A stretch of 40,445 bases of DNA from Deltaproteobacteria bacterium (GCA_016874795.1 VGTG01000040.1:1-40445); one strand, 5' to 3'. Positions 15,223 through 23,702 are shown, numbered from the stretch's first letter. Numbers and translations are program-made. The notes: a model not told the origin generated them from the letters alone.

Positions 15223-16404
15223 ATGGACTTCCGCGACTCGAGCGAGGACGCCGCCTTCCGGGCCGAGCTGCGCGCCTGGCTTGCGCGAAGCCTCGCCGAG
15301 GCGGGAGGGCTCCCCTCGGACCCGTCGGCGGCGGCCCTCCATTCCCGCGCCTGGCAGCGCCGTCTCGCCGAGGCGGGCTACGTCGGCCTCGCCTGGCCGA
15401 GGGAATACGGCGGCCGGGCGGCACCTCCGACGCAGCAGGTGATCTTCGCCGAGGAGTGCGCGCGTGCGGGGGCGCCGCCGCTGATCAACGGAATCGCTCT
15501 CGGCATCCTCGCACCGGCGCTGATCCAGCACGGCAACGAAGCGCAGAAGCGCCGCTTCCTGCCGCGCATCCTCTTCGCCGAAGACCTCTGGTGCCAGGGC
15601 TTCTCGGAGCCGGGTGCGGGCTCGGACCTGTCCTCGCTGCAGACGCGCGCCGTCGTCGACGGGGACTTCCTCATCGTGAACGGACAGAAGGTGTGGACGA
15701 GCCTGGCCCCCATCGCGGACTGGTGCTTCCTCCTCGTGCGCACCGGCGAAGAGCGCACGGGGCCGCGCGGCATCACCTACGTCTTGATGCAGATGTCGAG
15801 CGCCGGCGTGCGCGTTCGACCGATCCGTCAGATCACCGGCAAGAGCCACTTCAGCGAGATCTTCCTCGAGGACGTGCGCATTCCGCTCGCGAACGTCGTC
15901 GGCGAGCTGCACGGCGGCTGGAGCGTGGCGCGCGCGACGCTCGCCGCGGAGCGGAGCGGGCTCTCCGGAGTGGTCGAGCTCGAGCGCTCGTTGACGGCCT
16001 TGCGCGGTCTCGCGGCGGCGCGCGGCGCCCTCGGAGACCCGGTCGTGCGCCAGCGTCTCGCCGGTCTTTGGGTCGAGAAGGAAGCGCTCAAATGCACCGG
16101 CTACCGCGTCCTGACGAAGCAGCTCCGCGGCGAGGCGCTTGGACCGGAGGCCGCGATCGGCAAGCTCGCCGCTTCGGAGTTCCGCCGCGCTGTGATGGAC
16201 ACGGCGCTCGAGCTCCAGGGCCCCTACGCGATGCTCGGCCGCGGCAATCCGCGTGCGCTCGAGCGCGGGCGCTGGCAGGGACTCTACCTCGACGCGCGCG
16301 CCTACACGATCGGCGGCGGCACGTCCGAGATCATGCGCAACATCATCGCGGAGCGCGCGCTGGGTCTTCCCCGCAGCGTTCCACTAACGGGAGGATTTCG
16401 ATGA
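15223..16404 (+). CDS. Acyl-CoA dehydrogenase
   Basis: 393-residue FAD acyl-CoA dehydrogenase. Seen in order: N-terminal helical domain (YVGLAWPREYGG), FAD/substrate segment GFSEPGAGSDLSSLQTRA, beta-domain VNGQKVWTS, and C-terminal helix TSEIMRNIIAERALGLPR. At the position of the medium-chain catalytic Glu (YEGT) there is Gly365 (GGGT), as in many mycobacterial FadE and steroid-type dehydrogenases, so the base must sit elsewhere in this chain or in a partner. No second subunit is adjacent. ATG 15223 follows GGGGAGGAGG, a strong ribosome-binding site. It overlaps the next gene by ATGA. Confidence 0.92.
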   Translation: MDFRDSSEDAAFRAELRAWLARSLAEAGGLPSDPSAAALHSRAWQRRLAEAGYVGLAWPREYGGRAAPPTQQVIFAEECARAGAPPLINGIALGILAPALIQHGNEAQKRRFLPRILFAEDLWCQGFSEPGAGSDLSSLQTRAVVDGDFLIVNGQKVWTSLAPIADWCFLLVRTGEERTGPRGITYVLMQMSSAGVRVRPIRQITGKSHFSEIFLEDVRIPLANVVGELHGGWSVARATLAAERSGLSGVVELERSLTALRGLAAARGALGDPVVRQRLAGLWVEKEALKCTGYRVLTKQLRGEALGPEAAIGKLAASEFRRAVMDTALELQGPYAMLGRGNPRALERGRWQGLYLDARAYTIGGGTSEIMRNIIAERALGLPRSVPLTGGFR

Positions 16405-17180
16405 CGACGGCTCTCGAGAGGCGGTTCTCGCTCACCGGCAAGGTCGCCCTGGTATCCGGCGCGGGGCAGGGGATCGGTCGCGGCATCGCGCTCTGCCTCG
16501 CGGAAGCGGGTGCGGCGGTCGCGGTACAGGATCTGGAGGGCGCTGCGGCGCGCCGGGTGGCAGACGAGATCCGGGCGCTGGGAGGCTCCGCCGCCGCTTC
16601 GGCGGGCGACATGACCCGGCCGGAGACGATCGACGGGTTCCTCGACACGGCGCAGAGGGAGCTCGGCCGGCCGGACATCCTCGTCAACAACGCCGGCATC
16701 TACCCGTTCTCCAGCTTCCTGGAGATTCCGCTCGAGGAGTGGGACCGCGTGCTCGCGCTGAACCTGCGCTCCGCGTTCCTCGCGACGCAGAAGGCCGGCC
16801 GCATCATGGCCGACGGCGGCCGCGGCGGCCGCATCGTCAACGTCGCGTCGATCCAGGCGCTGCGGCCCTCCGGACCGGGCGTCGCGGCGTACAACATGAG
16901 CAAGGCCGGCGTCGTGATGCTGACCAAGTCGGCGGCGCTCGAGCTCGCGGCGTTCGGTATCGGCGTGAACGCGGTCGCACCCGGGATCGTCGCGACGCCG
17001 GGAACGAAGACGATCATCGACACCAACCAGCTCGGCGACCCGAAGGACCTGGTCCCTCTCGGCGGGCGCTGGGCGACGACCGACGACGTGGCGGACGCCG
17101 TCCTCTATCTCGTGAGCCCCGCCGGCGCTTACGTCACGGGCGAGACGATCGTGATCGACGGCGGCTACCTGCTGAAGTGA
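16401..17180 (+). CDS. Short-chain dehydrogenase/reductase (SDR-3)
   Basis: 259-residue classical SDR with SGAGQGIG at 19-26, NNAG at 96-99 and catalytic S150, Y164 and K168 (YNMSK). The C-terminus GETIVIDGGY is standard. Acidic D44 after the second strand suggests NAD(H). It overlaps the acyl-CoA dehydrogenase stop by four bases (ATGA), so the two are translationally coupled. Its pattern around the active-site loop (NNAGIYP, then EEWDRV) is shared with SDR-1, which suggests a duplicated pair acting on related alcohols (inference). Confidence 0.9.
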   Translation: MTTALERRFSLTGKVALVSGAGQGIGRGIALCLAEAGAAVAVQDLEGAAARRVADEIRALGGSAAASAGDMTRPETIDGFLDTAQRELGRPDILVNNAGIYPFSSFLEIPLEEWDRVLALNLRSAFLATQKAGRIMADGGRGGRIVNVASIQALRPSGPGVAAYNMSKAGVVMLTKSAALELAAFGIGVNAVAPGIVATPGTKTIIDTNQLGDPKDLVPLGGRWATTDDVADAVLYLVSPAGAYVTGETIVIDGGYLLK

Positions 17181-17190
17181 GAGGAAGCAC

Positions 17191-18180
17191 ATGATTCATC
17201 CCGACGACGAGTATCGGCACGCTTGCCCCGACGAGATCCGCCACCTGCTCTGGGGCGACACGCTCTGGGTCAGCGTCGTCGATCGCGAAGCCAACGTCTT
17301 TGGCGTCAATCACTTCCACCTGACCAACAAGGGCTACGGCCGCTTCGAGGCCCTCTACGTGATCGACGGCGTGCAGCAGCTCTACGGCAACAAGTTCCCG
17401 CTCGTCGTCGCACCCGACAAGGGTCCGTGGAGCGACGGCCGGCTCTCGTACGAGGTCGTGAAGCCGCTCGAGGAGATCCGTATCCAGCTCGACGGCCCGC
17501 GCTACGGCTTCGACCTGACGTTCCGCGGGCGCTTCCCCGTGTTCGACTACCACGACAGCGTGCACGGGAATCCGCTCGGTCGCTTCCACACCTACGGCGG
17601 CCACTTCGAGCAGGGCATGCTCTGCACGGGCTCGTTCGAGATCCGCGGCGGGCCGTGCAAGGGAGAGACCCGCCGGATCCACAGCTTCGCGCACCGCGAC
17701 CACTCCTGGTCGACGCGCTTCGCCGACGAGCCGTCCTGGGAGACGGAGCACGGAGATCATCCGGCGCACTTCTGGCCGTCGATCCAGCTCCCCGACAAGC
17801 ACATCAATGCCTTCGGGATCATGGAGGTCGGCGGCATGGGCCTGCCTCCGGGCGAGCGACCGGTCGGCGGCTTCTGCTCGACGGCCGAGGGCTCGCGCGC
17901 GATCCTCGACGCTTCCGCGGAGATCCTCACGGAAGACGACCGGCGTGTCGCCGCGGCATTCCGTTACCGGATCGTGCTGCCCGACCGGCAGGTCGTGCAC
18001 GTCCGCACCGGCCGCAAGCACGGCCAGGTGAAGCTCTGGGACCGCGGCGAGAACGACCTCGAGAATCGCCTCGACTGCTACGAGCCGTTCTTCGACTTCG
18101 AGGTCGAGGAGACGGGCGAGCGCGGCTACGGCGTCGCCGAGTACTCGATCCAGCCGCCGCGCCCGCGCTGGCTCGTGTGA
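17191..18180 (+). CDS. DUF7064/DUF7065-like protein, copy 1 (CrtC/AttH lipocalin-type fold suspected)
   Basis: 329 residues with no signal peptide or membrane segment. It is related along its whole length to the product of 21751: both share DDEY near the start, RYGFDLT, the block FAHRDHSW, HFWPS, DKH-NAFG, and FFDFEVEETGERGYG near the end. I recognise this as the two-domain DUF7064/DUF7065 group, recalled from memory rather than searched, whose HRDHSW block resembles lipocalin-like hydratases/cyclases of the CrtC/AttH type. If that holds, it would act on a hydrophobic substrate by hydration or isomerisation. That function is a guess; the paralogy is certain. ATG 17191 follows GAGGAAG. Confidence 0.7.
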   Translation: MIHPDDEYRHACPDEIRHLLWGDTLWVSVVDREANVFGVNHFHLTNKGYGRFEALYVIDGVQQLYGNKFPLVVAPDKGPWSDGRLSYEVVKPLEEIRIQLDGPRYGFDLTFRGRFPVFDYHDSVHGNPLGRFHTYGGHFEQGMLCTGSFEIRGGPCKGETRRIHSFAHRDHSWSTRFADEPSWETEHGDHPAHFWPSIQLPDKHINAFGIMEVGGMGLPPGERPVGGFCSTAEGSRAILDASAEILTEDDRRVAAAFRYRIVLPDRQVVHVRTGRKHGQVKLWDRGENDLENRLDCYEPFFDFEVEETGERGYGVAEYSIQPPRPRWLV

Positions 18181-18200
18181 CGTCGCGAGGGGAGGACGCC

Positions 18201-18659
18201 GTGAGCGAGCAGGAAGCCTGGGAAGACCTGAACGCCTTTCGCATGAGCGATGCCGACGCCTGGGAGGTCGTCGCGCGCGCCGCCGGCTGCACGGTGACCT
18301 TCGCGCGAAAGGACGGCCACACGATCGGCGTCTGGGTGTCGCACGCGGTGCTCGACGGCGATCTCTACGTCAGCACGACGGCGAATCGCCCGAAGACGCG
18401 GGCATGGCTGCGCGACCCGCGGATGTCGGCGTGCTTCGCGGTTCCCGGGGTCGGCTCGGTGACGGTCGTCGGGAGGATCGCGCTCGGCGAGGAGCCGCGG
18501 CTCCGCCGCCGCTTCCTCGAGGCGCTGTGCGATCGTCTCGCCATCCCGGCGGAGGCACGTGCTTCGTGGATCGGCCACATGGACACGGAGGGGCGGGTGA
18601 TCGGCAAGGTCGCGGTCGAGAACCTGATCACCTTCGACGAGCGGAAGCTCGAGTTCTGA
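18201..18659 (+). CDS. PPOX-type flavoprotein 2
   Basis: 152-residue PPOX split-barrel protein: CTVTFARKDGHTIGVWVSHA, then TTANRPKTRAWLRDPRMSAC, then SVTVVGRIAL, which is the usual strand order of the small FMN/F420 group. GTG 18201 has GGGGAGG eight bases before it. GTG 18177, in a GTGA overlap with the previous stop, is in the same frame and would add eight residues. Role in the pathway is unknown; a flavin-linked reduction of an unsaturated intermediate is possible. Confidence 0.78.
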   Translation: MSEQEAWEDLNAFRMSDADAWEVVARAAGCTVTFARKDGHTIGVWVSHAVLDGDLYVSTTANRPKTRAWLRDPRMSACFAVPGVGSVTVVGRIALGEEPRLRRRFLEALCDRLAIPAEARASWIGHMDTEGRVIGKVAVENLITFDERKLEF

Positions 18660-18676
18660 GCGAGAGGACCGGGGTC

Positions 18677-19654
18677 GTGAGCGAGATGGGAGACGCGCTG
18701 GCGCGGTTCATCGCCGAGGCGACCGGTGGGCCGGCGGAGGTGAGCGACATCGCCCGCATCCCCGGCGGGTTCTCGTACGAGACCTGGACGGCGCGGGCGA
18801 AGTGGTGTTCCGGCGAGAGCCGGGTCGTCGTTCGCCGCGAGCCGCGCGGCGGCGTCCTCGAGCCGTACGACGCGACGAAGGAGTACCGCATCCTGAAAGC
18901 CCTCGCCGGCACGACGGTGCCGGTGCCGCGCGCTCTCTGGCTCGACGAGACGGGTCGAGTCCTCGGCAGACGCTTCTACGTCATGGAGTTCGTCGAGGGC
19001 GAAGTCCCGCTGCCGTGGGACGAGTCGATCTCGGACGAAGTGCGCCGCGAGATGCACTGCCAGTTCACCGACCTCCTCGCCGAGCTCCACACCGTGGAGT
19101 GGCATGGGCTCAGCCTGGATTTCCTCGGCGTTCCCGCGGATCCCGCCGACCCCGCCGCGCTCGAGCTCGACCGCTGTCGCGAGGTGCTCGACCGCGTCGC
19201 GCTCCGCCCGTATCCGTTGCTGCAAGAGATCCTCGCCTGGCTCGACGAGCGCCGGCCGCGGGCGCCGCGCCTGTCGCTCGTCCACGACGACTACCGGATG
19301 GGAAACTTCGTCTGGCGCGACGGGCGGATCGTCGCTCTTCTCGACTGGGAGCGCGCCTTCGTCGGCGACCCGATGACGGATGTCGCGTTCACGCGTCTCG
19401 AGAACCTCGCCGGCTGGTGCAGCGTCGCCGGCGAAATGGCCGCTCGCTACACCGCGCGATCGGGGATCGAGGTCGGCGAGGAGCGAGTGTCGTACTACTC
19501 CGTGCTGGAGCAATTGAAGGCGACGCTCGTCGGGCTGACCGGTCTACGTGCCTTCGCGGACGCGCGCACCAGCGATCTTCGTCTCGTGCAGATCGGCGAG
19601 TTCGCCGAGCGGGCGATCGCGCCGCTCGCGGCCGGGATCGGAGTCGGACGATGA
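18677..19654 (+). CDS. APH/ACAD10-type phosphotransferase (possible 4-hydroxyacyl-CoA kinase, LvaA-like)
   Basis: 325-residue protein-kinase-like phosphotransferase of the APH family. The catalytic loop is HDDYRMGN (H203, D205, N210) and the metal-binding DWE motif is at 223-225; YVMEFVEGE marks the hinge. The N-terminal GGFSYETWTAR is the nucleotide loop. Related enzymes include the kinase part of human ACAD10/11 and Pseudomonas LvaA, which phosphorylate 4-hydroxyacyl-CoA so it can enter beta-oxidation. The directly coupled small gene downstream resembles the LvaA helper, supporting this over antibiotic resistance. Start GTG 18677; ATG 18686 is an alternative. Confidence 0.82.
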   Translation: MSEMGDALARFIAEATGGPAEVSDIARIPGGFSYETWTARAKWCSGESRVVVRREPRGGVLEPYDATKEYRILKALAGTTVPVPRALWLDETGRVLGRRFYVMEFVEGEVPLPWDESISDEVRREMHCQFTDLLAELHTVEWHGLSLDFLGVPADPADPAALELDRCREVLDRVALRPYPLLQEILAWLDERRPRAPRLSLVHDDYRMGNFVWRDGRIVALLDWERAFVGDPMTDVAFTRLENLAGWCSVAGEMAARYTARSGIEVGEERVSYYSVLEQLKATLVGLTGLRAFADARTSDLRLVQIGEFAERAIAPLAAGIGVGR

Positions 19655-20145
19655 GTGTGCGGACTCTGGCGGCGGAAGCGTTGCTGGCGGGAATGGCGCG
19701 CTGCGTTCGCGAGTCGATCCTTCCCGCGCTCGCCGATCCGCACGCGCGTACGCAGGCCGAAGTGCTGGCCGTGCTCCTCGACGGTCTTCCGGCCGCGCTC
19801 GACGAGTCGAGCCGTGCGGCGGCGCGCGCGGACGGCGACGCGGCGCGCGCCGTCCTGGCGGAGCTGGGCGAACCCGCGAAGCCGCCGCCCGATCCGTCCG
19901 CGACCCTGGCGGATGTCGTCGCCGACACCCATGCGTTGCACGCGGCTCTGGCCGGTCTCGCCGCACGCACGCGCGCCGCCGGCGCGAATCAGACGCTCGA
20001 GCGACTGCAGCGCTATTTCCTCGCGAGTGCGCTCGCCGAGCAAGCGACGACTGCCGAGCAGGCGGGCGATTTCGCGAAGCTCAGCGCGAAGGAAGATGCG
20101 GCGCGCCGCGGAGGCGGCGGCGAGGCGAGCGGAGGAGGCGACTGA
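19651..20145 (+). CDS. DUF6285/LvaB-like small helper protein (tentative)
   Basis: 164-residue, mostly helical, Ala-rich soluble protein. The opening LAAEALLAGMARCVRESILP followed by ALADPH resembles the start of DUF6285 proteins (a helical segment ending in LPAL), which are encoded next to APH-type kinases and include LvaB, needed for LvaA activity. It overlaps the kinase gene by ATGA and the following dehydrogenase by one base, so it is translationally coupled. The C-terminal tail (GGGGEASGGGD) is low complexity. The family call is by partial resemblance and context. Confidence 0.55.
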   Translation: MSVRTLAAEALLAGMARCVRESILPALADPHARTQAEVLAVLLDGLPAALDESSRAAARADGDAARAVLAELGEPAKPPPDPSATLADVVADTHALHAALAGLAARTRAAGANQTLERLQRYFLASALAEQATTAEQAGDFAKLSAKEDAARRGGGGEASGGGD

Positions 20146-21206
20146 TGGCGACGATGCGCGGAGCGGTCCTGGTCGAGCCCTACTCGATCCGGCTGGAGGA
20201 GTTTCCCAAGCCCGAGATCGACGACGACGGCGCGGTCGTCATCCGAACCGAGGGGGTCGGAATCTGTGGCAGCAACCTGCACTGGTGGACCGGCGGCGGT
20301 CCGGCGACCCGGCTGATGACGTTTCCGATGATCGGCGCTGGCGGACACGAGTTCGCCGGCGTCGTCGAAGCCGTCGGAGCGCGCGTGACGCGCGTGAAGC
20401 CGGGCGACCGGGTGACGATCGACCAGTTCGAGAGCCGCTCGTGCGGCGCCTGCTCGCAGTGCACGACGGGTCTCTTCACACAGTGCGAGAGCATCGCCGC
20501 GCCGGGCCTCGAAGGGTTCTTCGACTATCTCAAGTTCACCGAGCGGGGCCTGTATCGGATCCCTGACGGCATCGAGACGCACGTTGCCGCGCTGGTGCAG
20601 CCCTACGCGTGCTCGGTGAGTGCCGTCCGCCGCGCCGGGCTAGTCGGCGGCGAGAAGGTGGTGGTGCTCGGCGCCGGCGTGCTCGGACTTTGCGCCGCGG
20701 CCGCGGCCAAGGCGCTCGGCGCGGAGCGGGTCATCGTCACGGCGAAGTACGAAGCCCAGAAGAAGCTCGCGAAGCGCTTCGGCGCCGACGTCGTCGTCGA
20801 GAGCGACGCCGCGGACCTCGTCGACCGCTTGCTCGCCGAGACCGCCGGACGGGGTGCCGACCTCGTCGTCGAGACCGTCGGCAGCCACGCCCCGACTCTC
20901 CGTCAGGCGCTCGAGATCGTCCGCCCGGCGAGCAAGGTCGTCGTGCTCGGGCTCTGGGACGACCTCGTGCCGATCGACTCGTGGCAGGCGATCCTGAAGG
21001 ACGCGACGGTCCTCTTCTGCCTCAACCACGGCGTGATCGGCCACAAAGCGGACTACGAGCTCTGCCTCGACTGGATGGCGAGCGGCAAGGTGCCGGCGCA
21101 GGAGCTCGTGACGCACGTCCTGCCGTTCGCGGAGCTGGAGGAGGCCTTTCGCCTCGCCGCCGACAAGCGGAGCGGGTGCGTCAAGGTCATCGCCCGACCG
21201 CACTGA
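20145..21206 (+). CDS. Zinc-dependent alcohol dehydrogenase (MDR family)
   Basis: 353-residue Zn alcohol dehydrogenase. The catalytic zinc ligands are C41 (GICGSN) and H68-E69 (GGHEF). Structural zinc cysteines are C100, C103, C106 and C114. The Rossmann loop VVVLGAGVLGL follows. The usual CGSD carries Asn at the fourth position (CGSN), a mild variation. It would oxidise an alcohol or reduce an aldehyde, fitting a pathway that produces aldehydes by oxidative cleavage. ATG 20145 shares one base with the previous stop (TGATG). Confidence 0.92.
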   Translation: MATMRGAVLVEPYSIRLEEFPKPEIDDDGAVVIRTEGVGICGSNLHWWTGGGPATRLMTFPMIGAGGHEFAGVVEAVGARVTRVKPGDRVTIDQFESRSCGACSQCTTGLFTQCESIAAPGLEGFFDYLKFTERGLYRIPDGIETHVAALVQPYACSVSAVRRAGLVGGEKVVVLGAGVLGLCAAAAAKALGAERVIVTAKYEAQKKLAKRFGADVVVESDAADLVDRLLAETAGRGADLVVETVGSHAPTLRQALEIVRPASKVVVLGLWDDLVPIDSWQAILKDATVLFCLNHGVIGHKADYELCLDWMASGKVPAQELVTHVLPFAELEEAFRLAADKRSGCVKVIARPH

Positions 21207-21212
21207 CGAGCC

Positions 21213-21737
21213 ATGTCCGACGCGCTCTCGATTCTCGCGCCGCACTTCTTCCAGGTGGCGTACGTCGTCCCGGATCTCGCTCGCGCGGAGGCGTGGTTCG
21301 AGCGCGTGCTCGGTGTCAACCACTTCGAGCGCTTGGAAGGCGTCGTGCTCGGCGACGGCTGCCGGCACCGCGGTGCCGCTTCGAACGGGGTGCTCGACCT
21401 TTCGCTCGGCTACCTCGGGGACACGCAGCTCGAGCTCGTGCGGCCCGCCGGCGGCGTGACGCTGCACGGCGAGTTCCTCGAAACGGGCGGCCGCGGCTTG
21501 CACCACGTCGCCTTCGCCGTTCCCGATTTCGCAGCGGCGACGGCGCGGCTCACGGCGGAGCTCGGTCCCCCCGCCGCGGACGGCGTCCTCGCCGGCGGCA
21601 TGCGCGTCGAGTTCGCGTACTACGAGTGCACCGAGGCCGGGGCTTCGTTCGTCGAGGTCCTCGGCTTCGACGAAGCCGCACGCGCCTTCATGTCGGATTT
21701 GAAGGAGAAGAGCCGGCGCGCGACGGCGCGCCGCTGA
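21213..21737 (+). CDS. VOC (glyoxalase/bleomycin-resistance/dioxygenase) superfamily protein
   Basis: 174 residues with two beta-alpha-beta-beta-beta units. The first is FFQVAYVVPDLARAEAWFER; the second is GRGLHHVAFAVPDFAAATAR, ending YECTEAGASFVEVLG. Metal-binding candidates are H92-like residues in LHHVAF and E166-like residues in FVEV; the first module lacks the usual histidine at its start (FFQVAY), giving a partial metal site. Members act as epimerases, dioxygenases or isomerases, including methylmalonyl-CoA epimerase. The substrate is unknown. Confidence 0.82.
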   Translation: MSDALSILAPHFFQVAYVVPDLARAEAWFERVLGVNHFERLEGVVLGDGCRHRGAASNGVLDLSLGYLGDTQLELVRPAGGVTLHGEFLETGGRGLHHVAFAVPDFAAATARLTAELGPPAADGVLAGGMRVEFAYYECTEAGASFVEVLGFDEAARAFMSDLKEKSRRATARR

Positions 21738-21750
21738 GGAGGACGCCCGC

Positions 21751-22758
21751 TTGGTCGATCCACGAGACGAGTACCTGCACCACGCACCGGACGTCGAGAA
21801 GGGACTCTGGAGCGACAACTTCTGGCTCTCGATCTGCGACCGCGAAGCGGACGTGTTCGGGGTGAACCACGTGCACGCGAGCACGAACCGCGGCTACGCG
21901 CGCTTCAGCACGATGCTCGTGATCGACGGCGTGCCGATGCCGTGGGCGAACAAGGTCGCATTGCCGGAGGACGTCCGCACGGGTCCGTTCGCCCGGCTCG
22001 GCGAGGGGCACATGACCTACACGGTCGTCAAGCCCCTCGAGGAGATCCGCTTGACCTACGACGGGCCGCGCTACGGATTCGACTTGACCTATCGCGGCCG
22101 CTTCCCCGTCTTCGACTACCGCGACTGCCTCGGCGGCAACCCGCTCTCGGGCGCGATGTACTACGGCGGCCACTACGAGCAGGGCCTTCACTGCCGCGGC
22201 GAGCTCGAGGTGCGCGGCGGCCCGCGTCCGGGACGGCGCACGATCGACAGCTTCGCGCACCGCGACCATTCGTGGACCTACCGCTTCAGCCGGGAGACGC
22301 CCTGGGAGCTGCCGGCCGTGACCCGGCAGGAGAGCCTCGGGCACTTCTGGCCGTCGGTGCAGCTCGCCGACAAGCACCTGAACGCCTTCGGCTGGATGAA
22401 CCCGGACTTCGCCGCGCCGATCCCGGGCGCTCCGAAGGCCGGCGGCTTCCTCTCGGATGCGCGCGGCAGCCGCCCGATCCGCGACTGCACCTGCGAGGTG
22501 CGTCTCGAGGACGACGGGCGGACGGCGATGAGCTTCCGCTACCGGTTCACTCTGCCCGACGGCGAGGTGGTGCACGTCCGCAGCGGACGGAAGTACGCGC
22601 AGACCGTGAACGGGCTCATGCGCGGGGAGAACGACGCCGAGTGCACGATGGACTGCTACGAGGCGTTCTTCGATTTCGAGGTCGAGGAGACCGGCGAGCG
22701 CGGCTACGGCTGCGCCGAGTACTCGATCATGCCTCCCTTTCCCCGCTGGCGGTACTGA
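21751..22758 (+). CDS. DUF7064/DUF7065-like protein, copy 2
   Basis: 335 residues, a full-length paralogue of the product of 17191. Shared blocks include DREA-VFGVNH, VVKPLEEIR, RYGFDLT-RGRFPVFDY, FAHRDHSW, HFWPS-QL-DKH-NAFG and FFDFEVEETGERGYG. No signal peptide. I use TTG 21751 because the resulting start (M-V-D-P-R-D-E-Y) lines up with MIHPDDEY of copy 1 and GAGGAGG lies nine bases upstream. Keeping two copies in one operon suggests action on two related substrates or a heteromer (inference). Confidence 0.7.
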   Translation: MVDPRDEYLHHAPDVEKGLWSDNFWLSICDREADVFGVNHVHASTNRGYARFSTMLVIDGVPMPWANKVALPEDVRTGPFARLGEGHMTYTVVKPLEEIRLTYDGPRYGFDLTYRGRFPVFDYRDCLGGNPLSGAMYYGGHYEQGLHCRGELEVRGGPRPGRRTIDSFAHRDHSWTYRFSRETPWELPAVTRQESLGHFWPSVQLADKHLNAFGWMNPDFAAPIPGAPKAGGFLSDARGSRPIRDCTCEVRLEDDGRTAMSFRYRFTLPDGEVVHVRSGRKYAQTVNGLMRGENDAECTMDCYEAFFDFEVEETGERGYGCAEYSIMPPFPRWRY

Positions 22759-22759
22759 G

Positions 22760-23680
22760 ATGAGCGACGACACGGAGCCGATTCTCGCGATCGACGTGAT
22801 GAACCACCCGATCGAGGCGAAGCGGAGCCTCGGCGGCAATCCCTTCGAGTTCGAAGAGTTCAAGATCATGCTCGGCACGACCTTCAAGGCGGCCGCTCCG
22901 GCCGGCGGCGGGAAGGGCGCGGCGCGCGAGCGCGCCGCTTCGATCCTCGCCGGGCACGAGTCGGTCGGGGAGCTCGTCCGCGACATGGACGCGCTCGGCT
23001 ACGAGTCGATCGTCATCACCGCGACGAAGATGTGGTCCTACCGCTACCACCACCGTCTGATCCTCGACTACTCCGTCGACGACGTCGGCGAGCTCGTCGC
23101 GGAGGCGAAGGGGCGCATCATCGGCGCGGCGAGCTACGACCCGTGGCGCATCGAGGAGAGCCTGCGCGACGTCGAGAAGGGGGTCCGCGAGTACGGCTTC
23201 AAGTACGTCTGGTTCCACCCGCTGTCGTTCGGCATGGCGCCGAACGACCGCCGCTTCTACCCGCTCTACGCGAAGTGCAACGAGCTCGACATCGCGGTCG
23301 GCATGCAGGTGGGGCATTCGGCGGAGGTGCTGCCGTCGGACGTCGGGCGGCCGATGCTCGTCGACGACGTCGCGATCGACTTCCCGAACCTGCGCATCAA
23401 CCTCTCGCACACGGGCTGGCCCTGGATCGACGAGTGGTGCTCGATGCTCTGGCGCCACCCGAACGTGTACGGCGACATCTCCGCGTACTTCCCGAAGAGC
23501 CTCGACGAGCGGCAGGTCCGCTTCATGGACGGCTCGCGCGGCCGCGCAAAGGTGCTCTTCGGCACGAACGGCCTCGGCTTGAAGCCCTGCGTCGAGCAGT
23601 TCCGGGCGCTGCCGATCAAGGACGAGACGAAGCGGCGCGTGCTGCGCGAGAACGCGCGCGAGTTCCTGCGGCTCGGCTGA
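22760..23680 (+). CDS. Amidohydrolase-family (amidohydrolase 2) TIM-barrel protein with altered metal site
   Basis: 306 residues of the amidohydrolase-2 group, which includes decarboxylases and lactone or carbon-carbon hydrolases. Recognisable barrel elements: KYVWFHPLSFG, a His strand VGMQVGHSAEV, RINLSHTGWPW, and the C-terminal LFGTNGLG. Family members normally have D-x-H-x-H at the first strand and FGTD at the end; here these are DVMNHP and FGTN. The metal site is therefore altered, so hydrolase activity is uncertain. ATG 22760 begins one base after the previous stop. Confidence 0.8.
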   Translation: MSDDTEPILAIDVMNHPIEAKRSLGGNPFEFEEFKIMLGTTFKAAAPAGGGKGAARERAASILAGHESVGELVRDMDALGYESIVITATKMWSYRYHHRLILDYSVDDVGELVAEAKGRIIGAASYDPWRIEESLRDVEKGVREYGFKYVWFHPLSFGMAPNDRRFYPLYAKCNELDIAVGMQVGHSAEVLPSDVGRPMLVDDVAIDFPNLRINLSHTGWPWIDEWCSMLWRHPNVYGDISAYFPKSLDERQVRFMDGSRGRAKVLFGTNGLGLKPCVEQFRALPIKDETKRRVLRENAREFLRLG

Positions 23681-23702
23681 GACGCGTCAGGGGGAGAATC
23701 GC

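Noticed and set aside
18677-19654. Aminoglycoside resistance gene
   Set aside because: The APH family is broad; the position inside an acyl-CoA operon and the coupled small helper favour a catabolic kinase.
21751-22758. Recent tandem duplication of the 17191 gene
   Set aside because: The copies have many substitutions and are 3.5 kb apart with different neighbours, so the duplication is old or the two were acquired separately.
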